A stretch of DNA of 27,890 bases, taken from positions 1 through 27,890 of the IMG/VR virus record IMGVR_UViG_3300042938_001485; one strand, given 5' to 3'. How positions within the stretch are numbered: the first letter of the stretch is position 1; every line of letters begins with the position of its first letter. Source of the stretch: a virus. The position numbers were made by a program, and so were the translations under genes. Of the stretch, positions 20,000-27,890 are shown piece by piece. The notes under the pieces were generated by a model. That model was not told the origin of the DNA. It ran no database searches and worked only from the letters and a program-made list of their open reading frames with translations.

Positions 20000-20341
20000 A
20001 TGGCCTCCATGACCATAGCAGGTGAGCCATTCGACATCCAATGGACCAATGCGTCGGCGCGACTCATGCGCCTGCGCTTGGCCGACATTGGATTCGATTG
20101 GAACCGAGACACCAAGGGCGAGCGACTATCGTCCGCTATGGTCAAGATCGCCTGGGCATTGCTACCCTACGACGACTTCGTGAAATTTAAAACTCACGAG
20201 GACATGTACACCAGCATGACCGACAAGGAGGATGAATCGTTGTTCGCGGCGGTGGGTGAGATATTCAAAGCAATGTCGACCACGGCTGAAAAAAAAAGCA
20301 CCTTGAAGAAATCGCCTTCGCAAGAATCGAACTCGGACTGA
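20000..20341 (+). CDS. Tail assembly chaperone, short form (gpG-like)
   Basis: The protein has 113 residues in the zero frame. ASMTIAGEPFDIQWTNASAR, MVKIAWALLPYDDF and EDMYTSMTDKEDESLFAAV are typical of siphovirus chaperones that coat the tape measure during tail assembly. Near the end a run of nine A (20289-20297) follows GCTG. Ribosomes that do not slip end at 20341 after KKSTLKKSPSQESNSD. The gene lies between tube and tape measure, as expected. Confidence 0.85.
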   Translation: MASMTIAGEPFDIQWTNASARLMRLRLADIGFDWNRDTKGERLSSAMVKIAWALLPYDDFVKFKTHEDMYTSMTDKEDESLFAAVGEIFKAMSTTAEKKSTLKKSPSQESNSD

Positions 20342-20607
20342 CCGAGGCCGAGTGGGAAAACATGCACCCAGACTGTGGCAATGCCTATATAAAAGTCTGG
20401 ACCGAAAAACAAAAGCGCGACGAATACCGAGTCGCCAGTGTGCAACTCACCATTGCACAGTCTCAAGGGATGAAACTCCGAAACGGCCGCAATCTTGAAC
20501 TCCGAGATTTTCTACCAGAATATGCAAAGCCAGAAAAAAGGTGCAGTATCACTGCAATGGAAAACGAAGTGAAGCTCGCATTACTCAAACAAAAGATCAC
20601 CAAGTAA
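20000..20607 (+). CDS. Tail assembly chaperone, -1 frameshift fusion (gpGT-like)
   Basis: A -1 shift at A-AAA-AAA (20290-20296) joins codons 20000-20296 to the frame 20296-20607, giving about 202 residues. After the shift the sequence reads KHLEEIAFARIELGLTEAEW, then NMHPDCGNAYIKVWTEKQ and a helical end (AMENEVKLALLKQKITK), clearly protein-like from the shift point although its first ATG is at 20362. Direction of shift, position and neighbours match the lambda G-GT system, where the ratio of the two forms is needed for tail assembly. The tape measure ATG follows the stop directly. Confidence 0.87.
20290..20296 (+). other. Programmed -1 ribosomal frameshift site (A_AAA_AAA)
   Basis: Zero-frame codons are GAA-AAA-AAA-AGC within a nine-A run, giving the slippery heptamer A-AAA-AAA. 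The -1 frame is open through it to 20607, and the zero frame stops at 20341. I did not find a clear downstream hairpin or pseudoknot; the A-run alone can slip in bacteria. Confidence 0.85.
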
Positions 20608-22071
20608 ATGGCATCCAGAAGTATAGGTAGCATCTACGCCAGTCTCTATCTCCGCGATAAAGATTTCAGCAAGGGATTGAAAAAGGCACGGGCAGATGCG
20701 TCGTCATTTAACTCGACCATCGCGTCTCTCGGCAAGAAGGGACTCGCTGCGGCCGGACTGTCATCGCCATTCGTGGCAATGGGTGCCGCCATCAAGACCG
20801 CCATCGACCAGGGCGGTGCGCTACAGGACATGATGACCAGGACAGGTGCCGCCGGTGAGGGGCTGGTGGTGATGCAACGAGCATTTGAGAACGCTGGACT
20901 CGCCGCCGACTCGGTACCAGATGCGCTCAACAAAATGCAGAAAGCGCTCGCAGGCGTCAACGAAGACGGCGACCAGACAGCAGGGGTGTTCGCCAAGCTC
21001 GGACTCAGCGCCGAAGCACTCACGGCCATGGATCCAGCGAAAGCATTTGAGGCCATCGCCAGGGCAATCTCAAACATCAAAGATCCCGCGACTCGGACCG
21101 CTCGTGCAATGGAGGTATTCGGCAAGTCAGGCGGCAAGGCGCTGGCAGTGCTGAACGATCCGAATGCGTTTGCCAATGCTATCACTCAGGTGGGAGGACT
21201 AGGCAAAACACTATCAGAGAATGCTGGCAAACTTGATATGGTCGGCGACTCGATGTCTGGACTACAAACAAAGCTCTCTCAACTATCAGTCGGGTTTACA
21301 GTAGGGCTTTTGCCTGCTCTTGAAGATATAGCGAAGGCAACTGACAACGCAGACCTAAGCAGTCTCGGTAAAGACCTCGGAGAAATTGGTGGCAACAGCT
21401 TGGCGTTTTTATCGGATGCACTTGGTCTGCTTGCAAAAATAGTCGAGTACTCACCGGGTGTTCTCGCTTTAACACAACTATTGAAGCTACTACCTAACAC
21501 GGCAAGCAAAGGTACAGAATTGCCATCAGACCTGAGTTTCGACGCCAACGGTGTGCTATCTCAAGACAAGCCACAGGCTCCTAATGTGCCGGTCAACATG
21601 GACCCTAACGGCATACTCAAAGGCACCGAGGCGATCATCGACAAGGGTGAGATAGCAAAACAGATGCAGGCCGAGAGGGACAAGATGGCAAGTCGAAAGG
21701 AATACATGGCGCTCTACAACGAAGAGTCTGCTATGCTCACCGCCAAATTAAAGGGGGACAACGAGGCAGTCAAAGCACTAGAGCGTCAGCGCGACATCCG
21801 CGAGGAACTCAACAGGATGGCAGAGGCTGGGTATAACATACAGGACGAGGCAAACAAAAATGCAGCGGCCGCCATCGTCGACGCTCGGATCAAGACTGGG
21901 GAAGATCCAAGCACCGCTCCATCGAGGGCGGTCAACTCATACCAATCGCGTGGCCTCAGTCTCGACGGTTCGCCGATGAAAAAGACTACCGATGCCATGA
22001 TGCCACTGCTGGCATCGATCAAGGACACACTCAAGGCCGCGCAGAATGGCGGCTTCACACTTAGCTGGTAA
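20608..22071 (+). CDS. Tail length tape measure protein
   Basis: The protein has 487 residues, short for the family; at about 1.5 angstrom per residue the tail would be near 70 nm. The N-terminus SIYASLYLRDKDFSKGLKKA, then DASSFNSTIASL and DQGGALQDMMTRTGAAGEGL is typical of phage tape measures. Amphipathic and hydrophobic segments follow at about 215-300 (LSVGFTVGLLPALEDIAKA, SLAFLSDALGLLAKIVEYS), and a coiled coil lies near 355-430 (AKQMQAERDKMASRKEYMAL onward). It starts right after the chaperone stop. No lysozyme or peptidase domain is visible. Confidence 0.9.
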   Translation: MASRSIGSIYASLYLRDKDFSKGLKKARADASSFNSTIASLGKKGLAAAGLSSPFVAMGAAIKTAIDQGGALQDMMTRTGAAGEGLVVMQRAFENAGLAADSVPDALNKMQKALAGVNEDGDQTAGVFAKLGLSAEALTAMDPAKAFEAIARAISNIKDPATRTARAMEVFGKSGGKALAVLNDPNAFANAITQVGGLGKTLSENAGKLDMVGDSMSGLQTKLSQLSVGFTVGLLPALEDIAKATDNADLSSLGKDLGEIGGNSLAFLSDALGLLAKIVEYSPGVLALTQLLKLLPNTASKGTELPSDLSFDANGVLSQDKPQAPNVPVNMDPNGILKGTEAIIDKGEIAKQMQAERDKMASRKEYMALYNEESAMLTAKLKGDNEAVKALERQRDIREELNRMAEAGYNIQDEANKNAAAAIVDARIKTGEDPSTAPSRAVNSYQSRGLSLDGSPMKKTTDAMMPLLASIKDTLKAAQNGGFTLSW

Positions 22072-22080
22072 CATATACAT

Positions 22081-22812
22081 ATGGCCGCAGAATCAATCAT
22101 CACCTACCTCAAGCCGAACTACCCACAAAAGGGAGTCACGGCAAATGCTTACCAAACCGATCTAATATACATCGGGCCATACTCTACATTACTGTCGGCA
22201 TCACCGGCGGTGGGAGCATTATGGGGCGACTACATCGGCAAGGTCGACACCGCAAGGATAGAACCGATCAGCGGCACCAACCCACTACAGGGCGAGCTTA
22301 CGGTGACAGTCACCCGGGATTTTGAAGCCGACGGAGGTGGATCTACCGCAGGCGTCGACGGCGAGATCACCTACGAGCTCGAGTGGACGGTGGTGTCGCG
22401 ACCGCTGCTCGAGCATCCAGAGTTCCGCACCGGCACCTACGCACTGACCGCCACCGACGGCGAGGAAATCGCCACATGGCAAAACGCAAAAACGTCCACG
22501 AACAGGACGGCACTCAGCGCGGCCGCCGAGAAATACGCAAAAGCCGTCGACCTGGGCATCGACACCTACGACGACTATGCACCCATCCTTTCAAAAACTA
22601 CGACCTATACGAACGGACCACCGTCTAGCTCAAGCGCCGGGGAAAAAGATAGTAATGCACTGACAGGGTTTCCAAACGGGCCATCAGGCTACGAGTGGAT
22701 CAAAAGCGCCGACCGCGCCGTGAAGGCCGGAAAGAAAAACAAGTGGGACCGAACCGAGCAATGGCTAGGAGCAAAAAAAATCATGGTCGATAAGAACTCA
22801 CTCTACTACTGA
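22081..22812 (+). CDS. Tail tip-region protein, function unknown
   Basis: The protein has 243 residues. The N-terminal half has beta features (ELTVTVTRDFEADGGG, DGEITYELEWTVVSRPLLE). The middle is helical (RTALSAAAEKYAKAVDLGI), and the end is polar with a basic segment (RAVKAGKKNKWDRTEQW). It follows the tape measure, where distal tail or tip proteins are expected, but I cannot assign a known family. ATG 22081 follows CATATACAT with no Shine-Dalgarno. The stop overlaps the next start as TGATG. Confidence 0.75.
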   Translation: MAAESIITYLKPNYPQKGVTANAYQTDLIYIGPYSTLLSASPAVGALWGDYIGKVDTARIEPISGTNPLQGELTVTVTRDFEADGGGSTAGVDGEITYELEWTVVSRPLLEHPEFRTGTYALTATDGEEIATWQNAKTSTNRTALSAAAEKYAKAVDLGIDTYDDYAPILSKTTTYTNGPPSSSSAGEKDSNALTGFPNGPSGYEWIKSADRAVKAGKKNKWDRTEQWLGAKKIMVDKNSLYY

Positions 22813-23426
22813 TGAAACTGCCAAGCATGCCACAGCGCGGGGAATCGGTAGAGACGACCGTGCGCGACATCATCAACTACATCCGGGCGACCACGGTCAC
22901 CTCGGTGAACGGTGGTGTGCTGCGCGAGACGCCGAACGGCACCATCATCAATGTGCAGAAGCCGGGTGTTACATCGACCTCGGCAGCAACCGCATGTCCG
23001 TTCGGTGAGATCATCACGATTCCTGATAGTGATCCGCCCGCGAAGGGCATTCGTGGCGGGGTGATCTATTGTGGAGACCAGACTTGGAATATGGACCCGC
23101 AAGAATTAAACTTGGCGGCCTCTGGGGTATGGCTGGTTTCCATGAAAATCTCGGTCGAGGTGAATCGGGACGACGACAAAGTGATCATTTTACCTGGCAT
23201 CAAAACAGGAACCCGCCCGACGGGAGACTGGGAAAAAACGGTCTGGACCGAGGGCACCGATTACCCATCCAACACGGCTCCGGTGGCAGCTACGGGGTTG
23301 GGAGAAATCCACGTTCCGCTGGGTAAGCTGACCATCGCTAGCGGAGCTGCGACGTTTGAAAAAGCCGGTTGCGGTAACATCACCATCGGCCAATGTGCCG
23401 GAACTCTCAGCCACGCGCGAGGATGA
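22812..23426 (+). CDS. Tail tip-region protein, function unknown
   Basis: The protein has 204 residues. A helical start (RGESVETTVRDIINYIRAT) is followed by a mainly beta body (GTIINVQKPGVTS, GVWLVSMKISVEVNRDDDKV, EIHVPLGKLTIASGAATFEK) and a Gly/Cys end (GCGNITIGQCAG). It is coupled to both neighbours (TGATG and ATGA). A baseplate or tip role is likely from position. No catalytic motif is apparent. Confidence 0.75.
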   Translation: MKLPSMPQRGESVETTVRDIINYIRATTVTSVNGGVLRETPNGTIINVQKPGVTSTSAATACPFGEIITIPDSDPPAKGIRGGVIYCGDQTWNMDPQELNLAASGVWLVSMKISVEVNRDDDKVIILPGIKTGTRPTGDWEKTVWTEGTDYPSNTAPVAATGLGEIHVPLGKLTIASGAATFEKAGCGNITIGQCAGTLSHARG

Positions 23427-24790
23427 AAATCGAGACGATGCCGGAATGGAACGGGGTGGCAAGCGGTTGCGGGTGCTGCCCGATGCCGTTGGCTCCGCAG
23501 ATGATTCCTCTTTACAGTGATCTAAAGGTGTTTCCTTGTGGGGAGACCATAGACTCAGAGTTTTATTTTTGGTTGCCTGGTGGTGTTTATTACGCCACTG
23601 AAGGATTTGATATTCCGAATTGCGAGGATCAATTTAAGAATTTCAGGTCGGTGGTTTATACTCAGGCCACAACGGTAAGATCATCAGGTGGAACTCTTAT
23701 TTCATCGAATGATTACACATCCACGAAATCATATTCTTACACGGGGAGTGCTTCGTCTCGTTCTTGCAATGTGAGTGTGGTTGAGACTGGGACTCGGTAT
23801 TTTCCCGTCCTTGGTGTTTTCAGTTATTCTGCAAATACAGTGAGTCGGATTAGAGAAAGCACGGACCCGTTTACTGGCCAAGTTTTCCGGCAGTCAAACA
23901 CATGGGTCTATTCAGACCCTTGTGGTTTTGACGAAGTGGTCACGGAATTAGCCGTCCGCACCAACTGGATCACCCGAGATGATCTCGTTGCGGAATTCGA
24001 CTCAAAAACATACTGCAAAACAGTTCCGGAAAGTCTTAAAAAGGCAAAGTATCAATGGAGAATTTCCAATGCTCACCTTGGCATTTATTTTAAAATCACA
24101 TGGGACATTGCCACGGAGCCGGATGAAGGCGCGGCGACCTTGGAAGAAGGATTGGTGTGGGAGTGGACTGGCCCCGGCACGGGCGGCAGCAGCGACCCGA
24201 GTTGGCTGTCTAGTCAATATACCTTGCTTTTTCCTGATGCGCCTGGAGTCCGCAAAGTCGTCAATGTGCGCTATGTCGGATACCGCTCGACGCGCATGGG
24301 TATCAAGCCGCAACTCTTCGGAGATGGCTATACCCTACCGCCTAACAAGCCGAGCGTAAAGAAAGCCAAGAAGGGCAAGGACGGCTCGACGGGGAAAGAT
24401 GGATCATCAAAAATAGATGGTGGGAAATCTGGCAGCAATGGGCTGAAGATCGGTGGGCTGCGGGTGGGGGGGCTGAAAATGAAGGGTCTGAAAATGAGCG
24501 GATTAAAAATCGGAGGACTTAAAATCAACAGTTTGCAGATGGGAGGTGGGTTGCGCTCTTCCTCATTAGAAAGTTCCGGCGGACTGAAAAGCTCAGGACT
24601 TAGATTCAACAGCATTGAATCGTCCGGCGGCCTTAAAACAAGCGGCCTCCGAGTTTCTGGATTGGAGAGTTCCAGCGGAATCAGAGTTTCAGGAATCCAG
24701 ACATCAAGGCTTCAATCATCGTCCGGATTGAAGAGAAGCGGAGGGTTACGGAGTAGTGGAGGGCTTCGCCGGGGCAGTTACCGTCTCTAA
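23423..24790 (+). CDS. Tail protein with cationic Gly-Leu-Lys pentad-repeat C-terminus
   Basis: The protein has 455 residues from ATG 23423 (ATGA overlap). Residues 1-310 form a Cys-, Tyr- and Ser-rich globular part (SGCGCCPMP, EFYFWLPGGVYYATEGFDIP, WEWTGPGTGGSS). Residues about 318-329 are a short collagen-like GKD-GST-GKD-GSS. Residues 340-455 are pentads of the form G-L-K/R-x-x: seven perfect ones (GLKIG GLRVG GLKMK GLKMS and on), then mixed five- and six-residue units with Ser. This should fold as a pentapeptide-like solenoid, unusually basic and unlike the normal A(D/N)LxX motif. Host-surface or peptidoglycan binding is a guess. Confidence 0.8.
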   Translation: MKIETMPEWNGVASGCGCCPMPLAPQMIPLYSDLKVFPCGETIDSEFYFWLPGGVYYATEGFDIPNCEDQFKNFRSVVYTQATTVRSSGGTLISSNDYTSTKSYSYTGSASSRSCNVSVVETGTRYFPVLGVFSYSANTVSRIRESTDPFTGQVFRQSNTWVYSDPCGFDEVVTELAVRTNWITRDDLVAEFDSKTYCKTVPESLKKAKYQWRISNAHLGIYFKITWDIATEPDEGAATLEEGLVWEWTGPGTGGSSDPSWLSSQYTLLFPDAPGVRKVVNVRYVGYRSTRMGIKPQLFGDGYTLPPNKPSVKKAKKGKDGSTGKDGSSKIDGGKSGSNGLKIGGLRVGGLKMKGLKMSGLKIGGLKINSLQMGGGLRSSSLESSGGLKSSGLRFNSIESSGGLKTSGLRVSGLESSSGIRVSGIQTSRLQSSSGLKRSGGLRSSGGLRRGSYRL

Positions 24791-24818
24791 AGATTTCATT
24801 TAACAGTTAAACAAAATT

Positions 24819-25208
24819 ATGGCCAAACAAACTAACGACTATCAGCCCACGGGGTTCAACATTGCAGCGGTTCTTTTAACCGCAGCAGATACCACAACTG
24901 CTAAGCTGATTTTTGCAGCAGATGCGGACGACAGCACCGTGAATCAATTCTCCATCCGCAACGCGGCGAGCGCATCCGCAACCGTGGAACTCTTGCTATA
25001 CAATGGCACAACTGACTTTGTGCTGACCACCGTGATTGTCCCAGGCAACGCAGGGACAAACGGCATTGAGACGGCGTTTGATGTATTGGAATTAGAAATG
25101 ATTTACAACGCCTCGATCCTGCTGAAAGGGGGGTGGTCAATCCGCGCACGCGCTAAGACAACACTGACCGGAGAATTAACCTTCATCGTCATCGCCAGTG
25201 ACTACTAA
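24819..25208 (+). CDS. Small beta-rich virion protein
   Basis: The protein has 129 residues and is mostly strands: YQPTGFNIAAVLLTAADTTT, KLIFAADADDSTVNQFSIRN, ASATVELLLYNGTTDFVLTT, then ASILLKGGWSIRARA. Such Ala/Thr-rich beta proteins in the tail region are often fibre-linked or decoration proteins. A 13-bp palindrome TTTAACAGTTAAA (24799-24811) lies 7 nt before its ATG, but the stem is AT-only. It overlaps the next gene by 11 bp. Family not recognised. Confidence 0.75.
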   Translation: MAKQTNDYQPTGFNIAAVLLTAADTTTAKLIFAADADDSTVNQFSIRNAASASATVELLLYNGTTDFVLTTVIVPGNAGTNGIETAFDVLELEMIYNASILLKGGWSIRARAKTTLTGELTFIVIASDY

Positions 25209-25383
25209 TCCGTTACCTAAAGTATCCGCTAAAAAATATCCGGGTCTAGGCGACGTGGTTGCCGCTGTGGCACAGCCTATAGCCAAGGCCATCGACGCCG
25301 TCCTCGGCACCAAGGTACAATCATGCAATACATGTGCCAAACGTCGTGAGGCACTTAACAATATAGGTCGACCACTACCTTGA
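25198..25383 (+). CDS. Small CxxC-containing phage protein
   Basis: The protein has 61 residues from GTG 25198. YPGLGDVVAAVAQPIAKAID, then AVLGTKVQSCNTCAKRREAL and NNIGRPLP. The arrangement of an amphipathic helix, then C-x-x-C-x-x-RRxALN is one I recall from small phage proteins encoded near tail or lysis genes, possibly a metal-binding or adaptor peptide. The single CxxC pair cannot form a full zinc site without a dimer. No known function. Confidence 0.7.
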   Translation: MTTNPLPKVSAKKYPGLGDVVAAVAQPIAKAIDAVLGTKVQSCNTCAKRREALNNIGRPLP

Positions 25384-25388
25384 TTTGC

Positions 25389-25416
25389 TTGACTTTTTAC
25401 AAAATATAAATACTAT
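25389..25416 (+). promoter_or_regulatory. Putative promoter of the tail fibre gene
   Basis: TTGACT (25389-25394), a 16-bp A/T-rich spacer and TACTAT (25411-25416) match sigma70 boxes at 5/6 and 4/6. The fibre ATG is at 25431, so the leader would be about 8 nt. It would allow the 2.2-kb fibre gene to be transcribed apart from the tail operon. Confidence 0.5.
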
Positions 25417-25430
25417 CCTACCCAGAAAAC

Positions 25431-27635
25431 ATGATCGAACTCACTGCATACAGGGGCGACTCAATGAGTTTCACCATACCGCTCACCAACGGTGCTGCGG
25501 CATTTACACCAGGTGGATCGTACTCGTTAATTTTCACAGCAAAGCGATCTAGCAAAGATCCTGACACCGCTGCGGTTTTTCAGAAATCTACCGCTACAGG
25601 TACTATCACCACCAGCACGACCAACGCGATCGTCACGGTGCTGTATACCGACACGACCACCGAGGACGAGCCGGTGCTGTACTGGGACATCCAAGCGCAG
25701 CACAACAGCACGGCCGCCGTGATCACCGCTGCAAAAGGCACTCTCACATTGGTGCGCGACATCACCAGGCAAACGACTGTCTCAGTGCCAATCTACACGG
25801 TGGATCCAGCAGCAGGCAATGCCGCCACCCCAGCAGGCACGACCGGATCGGTGCAGTTCAACAACGCCGGTGCGCTCGCAGCAGACAGCGGTCTGGTTTA
25901 TACGGGAACTGGCGTTACTGGCGTTTTAAAAGTCGGTGGCGGCAGCGTTATAATGTCTGACCCAACGGTTTCCCAAAACGTGGCAATCGGTGGCGGCAAT
26001 CCCACTTTGCCATTTGCTAATCGCACGACTGGTAATTACAACACTGCTATTGGTACAAATACACTACCATTACTCACTAGTGGGAGCGGTAACGTTGCAA
26101 TAGGCACATCTGTCCTTACATCTTTGCTGAATGGCAATAATAACTTGGGTATTGGCGTCAATACCCTTACAGCGGTTATTTCTGGAACGGGTAATGTTGC
26201 CATTGGCAATGGCTCAGGGTATAATATCACTACTGGGTCTGATAACATTTGCATTGGAGGGAGCCCATCTGGTATTACCAATATATCATCCATATCGATT
26301 GGAGCGACTGGTGACGGCAGCAGTACCGCGGTTATAGGTGTAGGGGGGAATAGTCCTAACACACAAACGAGACTCGTCGGCAACACTTTAATTCTTGGAC
26401 ATGCCAGTACAGCCACTTCTCGGACATCTTTAGTCCAAAGTGCTAGCGTGACAGCCAAAACAATTACTCTGCCAAACGCAACTGGCACTGTGCCTGTTTA
26501 TACAGCAGCACCGACTGCAACAGGTAAAGTCTTAACCTCAAGCGGTGTTTTGGGTGCAGCAACATGGGAAGACCCAACTGCTGGTGGCGTTACCAGCATA
26601 ACCGCTGGCACTGGGCTTAGTGGCGGGACTATTACCACAACTGGCACAATAGCGCTGGCAAACACAACCGTGACGGCGCAGGCATACACTAACGCGAACA
26701 TCACCGTGGATGCCCAAGGACGCATCACCGCGGCGGCAAACGGGTCTGCTGCTGGCAATGTCACAGGTACAGCGCCGATAGTAGTAACATCCGGCACGAT
26801 CAGTCTCGCGACCACTTTGCCTGATGCCTATGCATTCTCGTCTACTACCCGCCCCACATCGACCGGACAGGGCACGCCAGCGGCGACGAGCTTGATTACT
26901 CGAGCAGACGCGGTGGATGAAATCATTTTCAATATGGCACGCATCCAGCGTTCAGACAATGCACAAAGTTATACAGCGAATGGCGGAACATCCTCGTTGA
27001 ATGACGGAGACAACCTGTCCACAGGGACCGCGGCAAATAATCGGCCCGTGTGCATTCGGTATCGCCAAATCAATAGATTTGGCAGTGGTGCGAACGTAGC
27101 AGTTTGCCCAATACGTATAGCTAGTTATGGTGGTTACGGTCATGGCGCAACTACAAACATTGACAGCAGAATCCGTTGTGGAATAGGGATGGCACTTGGA
27201 GCTGGTATCCCTGCTGCCAATGCTAATGCACTTGCTGGTAGAGGTTTCGGGTGGGAAATTTATTGGGACGGAACCAATATAGTTTTTGGCTTATTTGCAT
27301 ACGACGGAACGACCTATGTGACGACTGATGGCACTGGCGGTAGATCACCAGCAATTTTAACAGGTCAAAACCCTGCTACTTATGATGGATTTTTCCATAT
27401 TATTGTGGGGCTATCTGCTGCTGGCTTGGTTTCAGCATGGACTGTTTTTACCAATAACCCTATTGCTCCTATGCGCGTATCTGGTACGCCGACCCTTACA
27501 TTGGCAGGTGGACCAACCACAGGTAACAATTTTGCAACTTCGGGAGTTCAGTGGGCGTGTGTCAACCATTCGACAAATACAGCAACTGGTTCTACAAGTA
27601 TAAAAGTTTTAGATCGTTACCTTATTATGGATTGA
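25431..27635 (+). CDS. Tail fibre / receptor-binding protein with YadA-head-like repeats
   Basis: The protein has 734 residues. Residues 1-125 form an Ig-like baseplate-attachment domain (IELTAYRGDSMSFTIPL start, VLYWDIQAQ, LTLVRDITRQTT). Residues about 195-310 carry left-handed beta-roll repeats of the Hep_Hag/YadA type (NYNTAIGTNTL, GSGNVAIGTSVL, GNNNLGIGVNTL, GTGNVAIGNGSG), implying a trimer. The stretch near 415-455 (GTGLSGGTITTTGTIAL, then NANITVDAQGRITAA) is common in phage fibre shafts. Residues about 480-734 are probably the tip domain that binds the host. It is the best candidate for host-range determination. A likely promoter lies just upstream. Confidence 0.9.
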   Translation: MIELTAYRGDSMSFTIPLTNGAAAFTPGGSYSLIFTAKRSSKDPDTAAVFQKSTATGTITTSTTNAIVTVLYTDTTTEDEPVLYWDIQAQHNSTAAVITAAKGTLTLVRDITRQTTVSVPIYTVDPAAGNAATPAGTTGSVQFNNAGALAADSGLVYTGTGVTGVLKVGGGSVIMSDPTVSQNVAIGGGNPTLPFANRTTGNYNTAIGTNTLPLLTSGSGNVAIGTSVLTSLLNGNNNLGIGVNTLTAVISGTGNVAIGNGSGYNITTGSDNICIGGSPSGITNISSISIGATGDGSSTAVIGVGGNSPNTQTRLVGNTLILGHASTATSRTSLVQSASVTAKTITLPNATGTVPVYTAAPTATGKVLTSSGVLGAATWEDPTAGGVTSITAGTGLSGGTITTTGTIALANTTVTAQAYTNANITVDAQGRITAAANGSAAGNVTGTAPIVVTSGTISLATTLPDAYAFSSTTRPTSTGQGTPAATSLITRADAVDEIIFNMARIQRSDNAQSYTANGGTSSLNDGDNLSTGTAANNRPVCIRYRQINRFGSGANVAVCPIRIASYGGYGHGATTNIDSRIRCGIGMALGAGIPAANANALAGRGFGWEIYWDGTNIVFGLFAYDGTTYVTTDGTGGRSPAILTGQNPATYDGFFHIIVGLSAAGLVSAWTVFTNNPIAPMRVSGTPTLTLAGGPTTGNNFATSGVQWACVNHSTNTATGSTSIKVLDRYLIMD

Positions 27636-27668
27636 TTTACAGCAAACAAACCACCACCACTTATCAAT

Positions 27669-27890
27669 ATGTCCATCATCCGCCAACTCACCGAAGCAGA
27701 AGCCGATCTCGCAGCAAAAGAGCAACTCGTCCTCCAAGCTGGAGAAGCAACGCACCATCTTGCCAGCACGCTCGCTAGCACCAACGCAGCATTCTGGCGC
27801 ACCCCGACCGACCGCTTGCTGGCTATCTTGAATGCTGACCTGCCGTCCACGCTCGCTACCTTTGAAGCCAACACCGCTTTGGGTTTGCAG
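27669..27890 (+). CDS. Putative tail-fibre accessory protein (N-terminal part, continues at window start)
   Basis: ATG at 27669 begins SIIRQLTEAEADLAAKEQLV, then LQAGEATHHLASTLASTNAA, a helical N-terminus. The frame runs to the window end and, through the circular junction, continues at base 1 to a stop at 270, giving 121 residues. The leader is A-rich (AAACAAACCACCACC) without a Shine-Dalgarno sequence. It directly follows the fibre gene, as fibre chaperones often do. Confidence 0.75.
   Translation, partial: MSIIRQLTEAEADLAAKEQLVLQAGEATHHLASTLASTNAAFWRTPTDRLLAILNADLPSTLATFEANTALGLQ
27765..27890. repeat. Direct terminal repeat (right copy)
   Basis: Identical over all 126 bases to positions 1-126. 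See the left copy for interpretation as the overlap of a circular contig. Confidence 0.95.

Noticed and set aside
24799-24811. Palindrome TTTAACAGTTAAA as a third translation hairpin.
   Set aside because: The stem is almost only A-T with a 3-nt loop, differs from the GNRA hairpin and occurs once.
25452-25460. RGD motif near the start of the fibre protein as a cell-adhesion signal.
   Set aside because: It lies in an ordinary N-terminal attachment domain. A tripeptide is expected by chance and has no known meaning in phage fibres.

Overview
The window is a temperate tailed-phage (siphovirus-type) genome that appears complete and circular. Bases 1-126 are identical to 27765-27890, and one gene reads across that junction, so the unique sequence is 27,764 bp. 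The virion genes are of the HK97 type: P27-family small terminase, HK97-type large terminase, portal, prohead protease, major capsid, gp6/gp16/gp10-like connectors, tail tube, a frameshifted tail chaperone and a short tape measure. An integrase and an attP-like site make it a prophage former. The host is not shown directly. The integrase variant (HDVLRHTFAS box) reminds me of integrases from Verrucomicrobiota, and almost no gene has a Shine-Dalgarno sequence. Both are weak clues, and the host call is only a suggestion.

Layout. 1-1690: end of a fibre-accessory gene, an exported FN3 protein, two small holin-like membrane proteins, a small lipoprotein and an M15-type endolysin. 1684-2950: leftward integrase, with an attP core matching the 3' part of a tRNA-Thr(CGU) gene, flanked on both sides by TTGCCA repeats. 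2954-3469: two divergent ribbon-helix-helix (RHH) genes around a short region with ACGGCA operator-like repeats. 3466-7105: a tightly overlapped early operon (26-aa membrane peptide, excisionase-like HTH protein, small proteins, Bet annealing protein, YqaJ exonuclease, RuvC-like resolvase, OB-fold ssDNA-binding protein) closed by a terminator. 7205-8986: a conserved-looking early protein, a 384-bp degenerate GGCNN repeat array and two further small genes. 8989-11281: replication initiator (with an internal ori-like element), DnaB helicase and HNH nuclease. 11282-11453: probable cos region. 11454-20607: packaging, head and connector genes, interrupted by a leftward papain-like lipoprotein gene (13723-14109) with its own promoter. 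20608-27890: tape measure, tail tip and fibre genes.

How the parts work together. The integrase and RHH genes govern integration and early transcription. Bet, Exo, resolvase and SSB form a recombination module, and initiator plus DnaB start replication. HNH and terminase cut and package at cos. The structural genes build an HK97-fold head and a non-contractile tail, and the 267-1690 cassette lyses the cell. Many gene junctions are ATGA, TGATG or TAATG overlaps, which suggests translational coupling replaces Shine-Dalgarno sites.

The most unusual features are: the GGCNN array (exactly 68 pentamers plus 11 GGCA tetramers, with decayed units still in 5-nt register at its left edge); an identical 18-nt GNRA-type hairpin placed exactly 9 nt upstream of both the major capsid and tail tube start codons; a lambda-like iteron and purine-tract origin candidate inside the initiator gene; a cationic Gly-Leu-Lys pentad-repeat tail protein; and the antisense papain-like lipoprotein moron.
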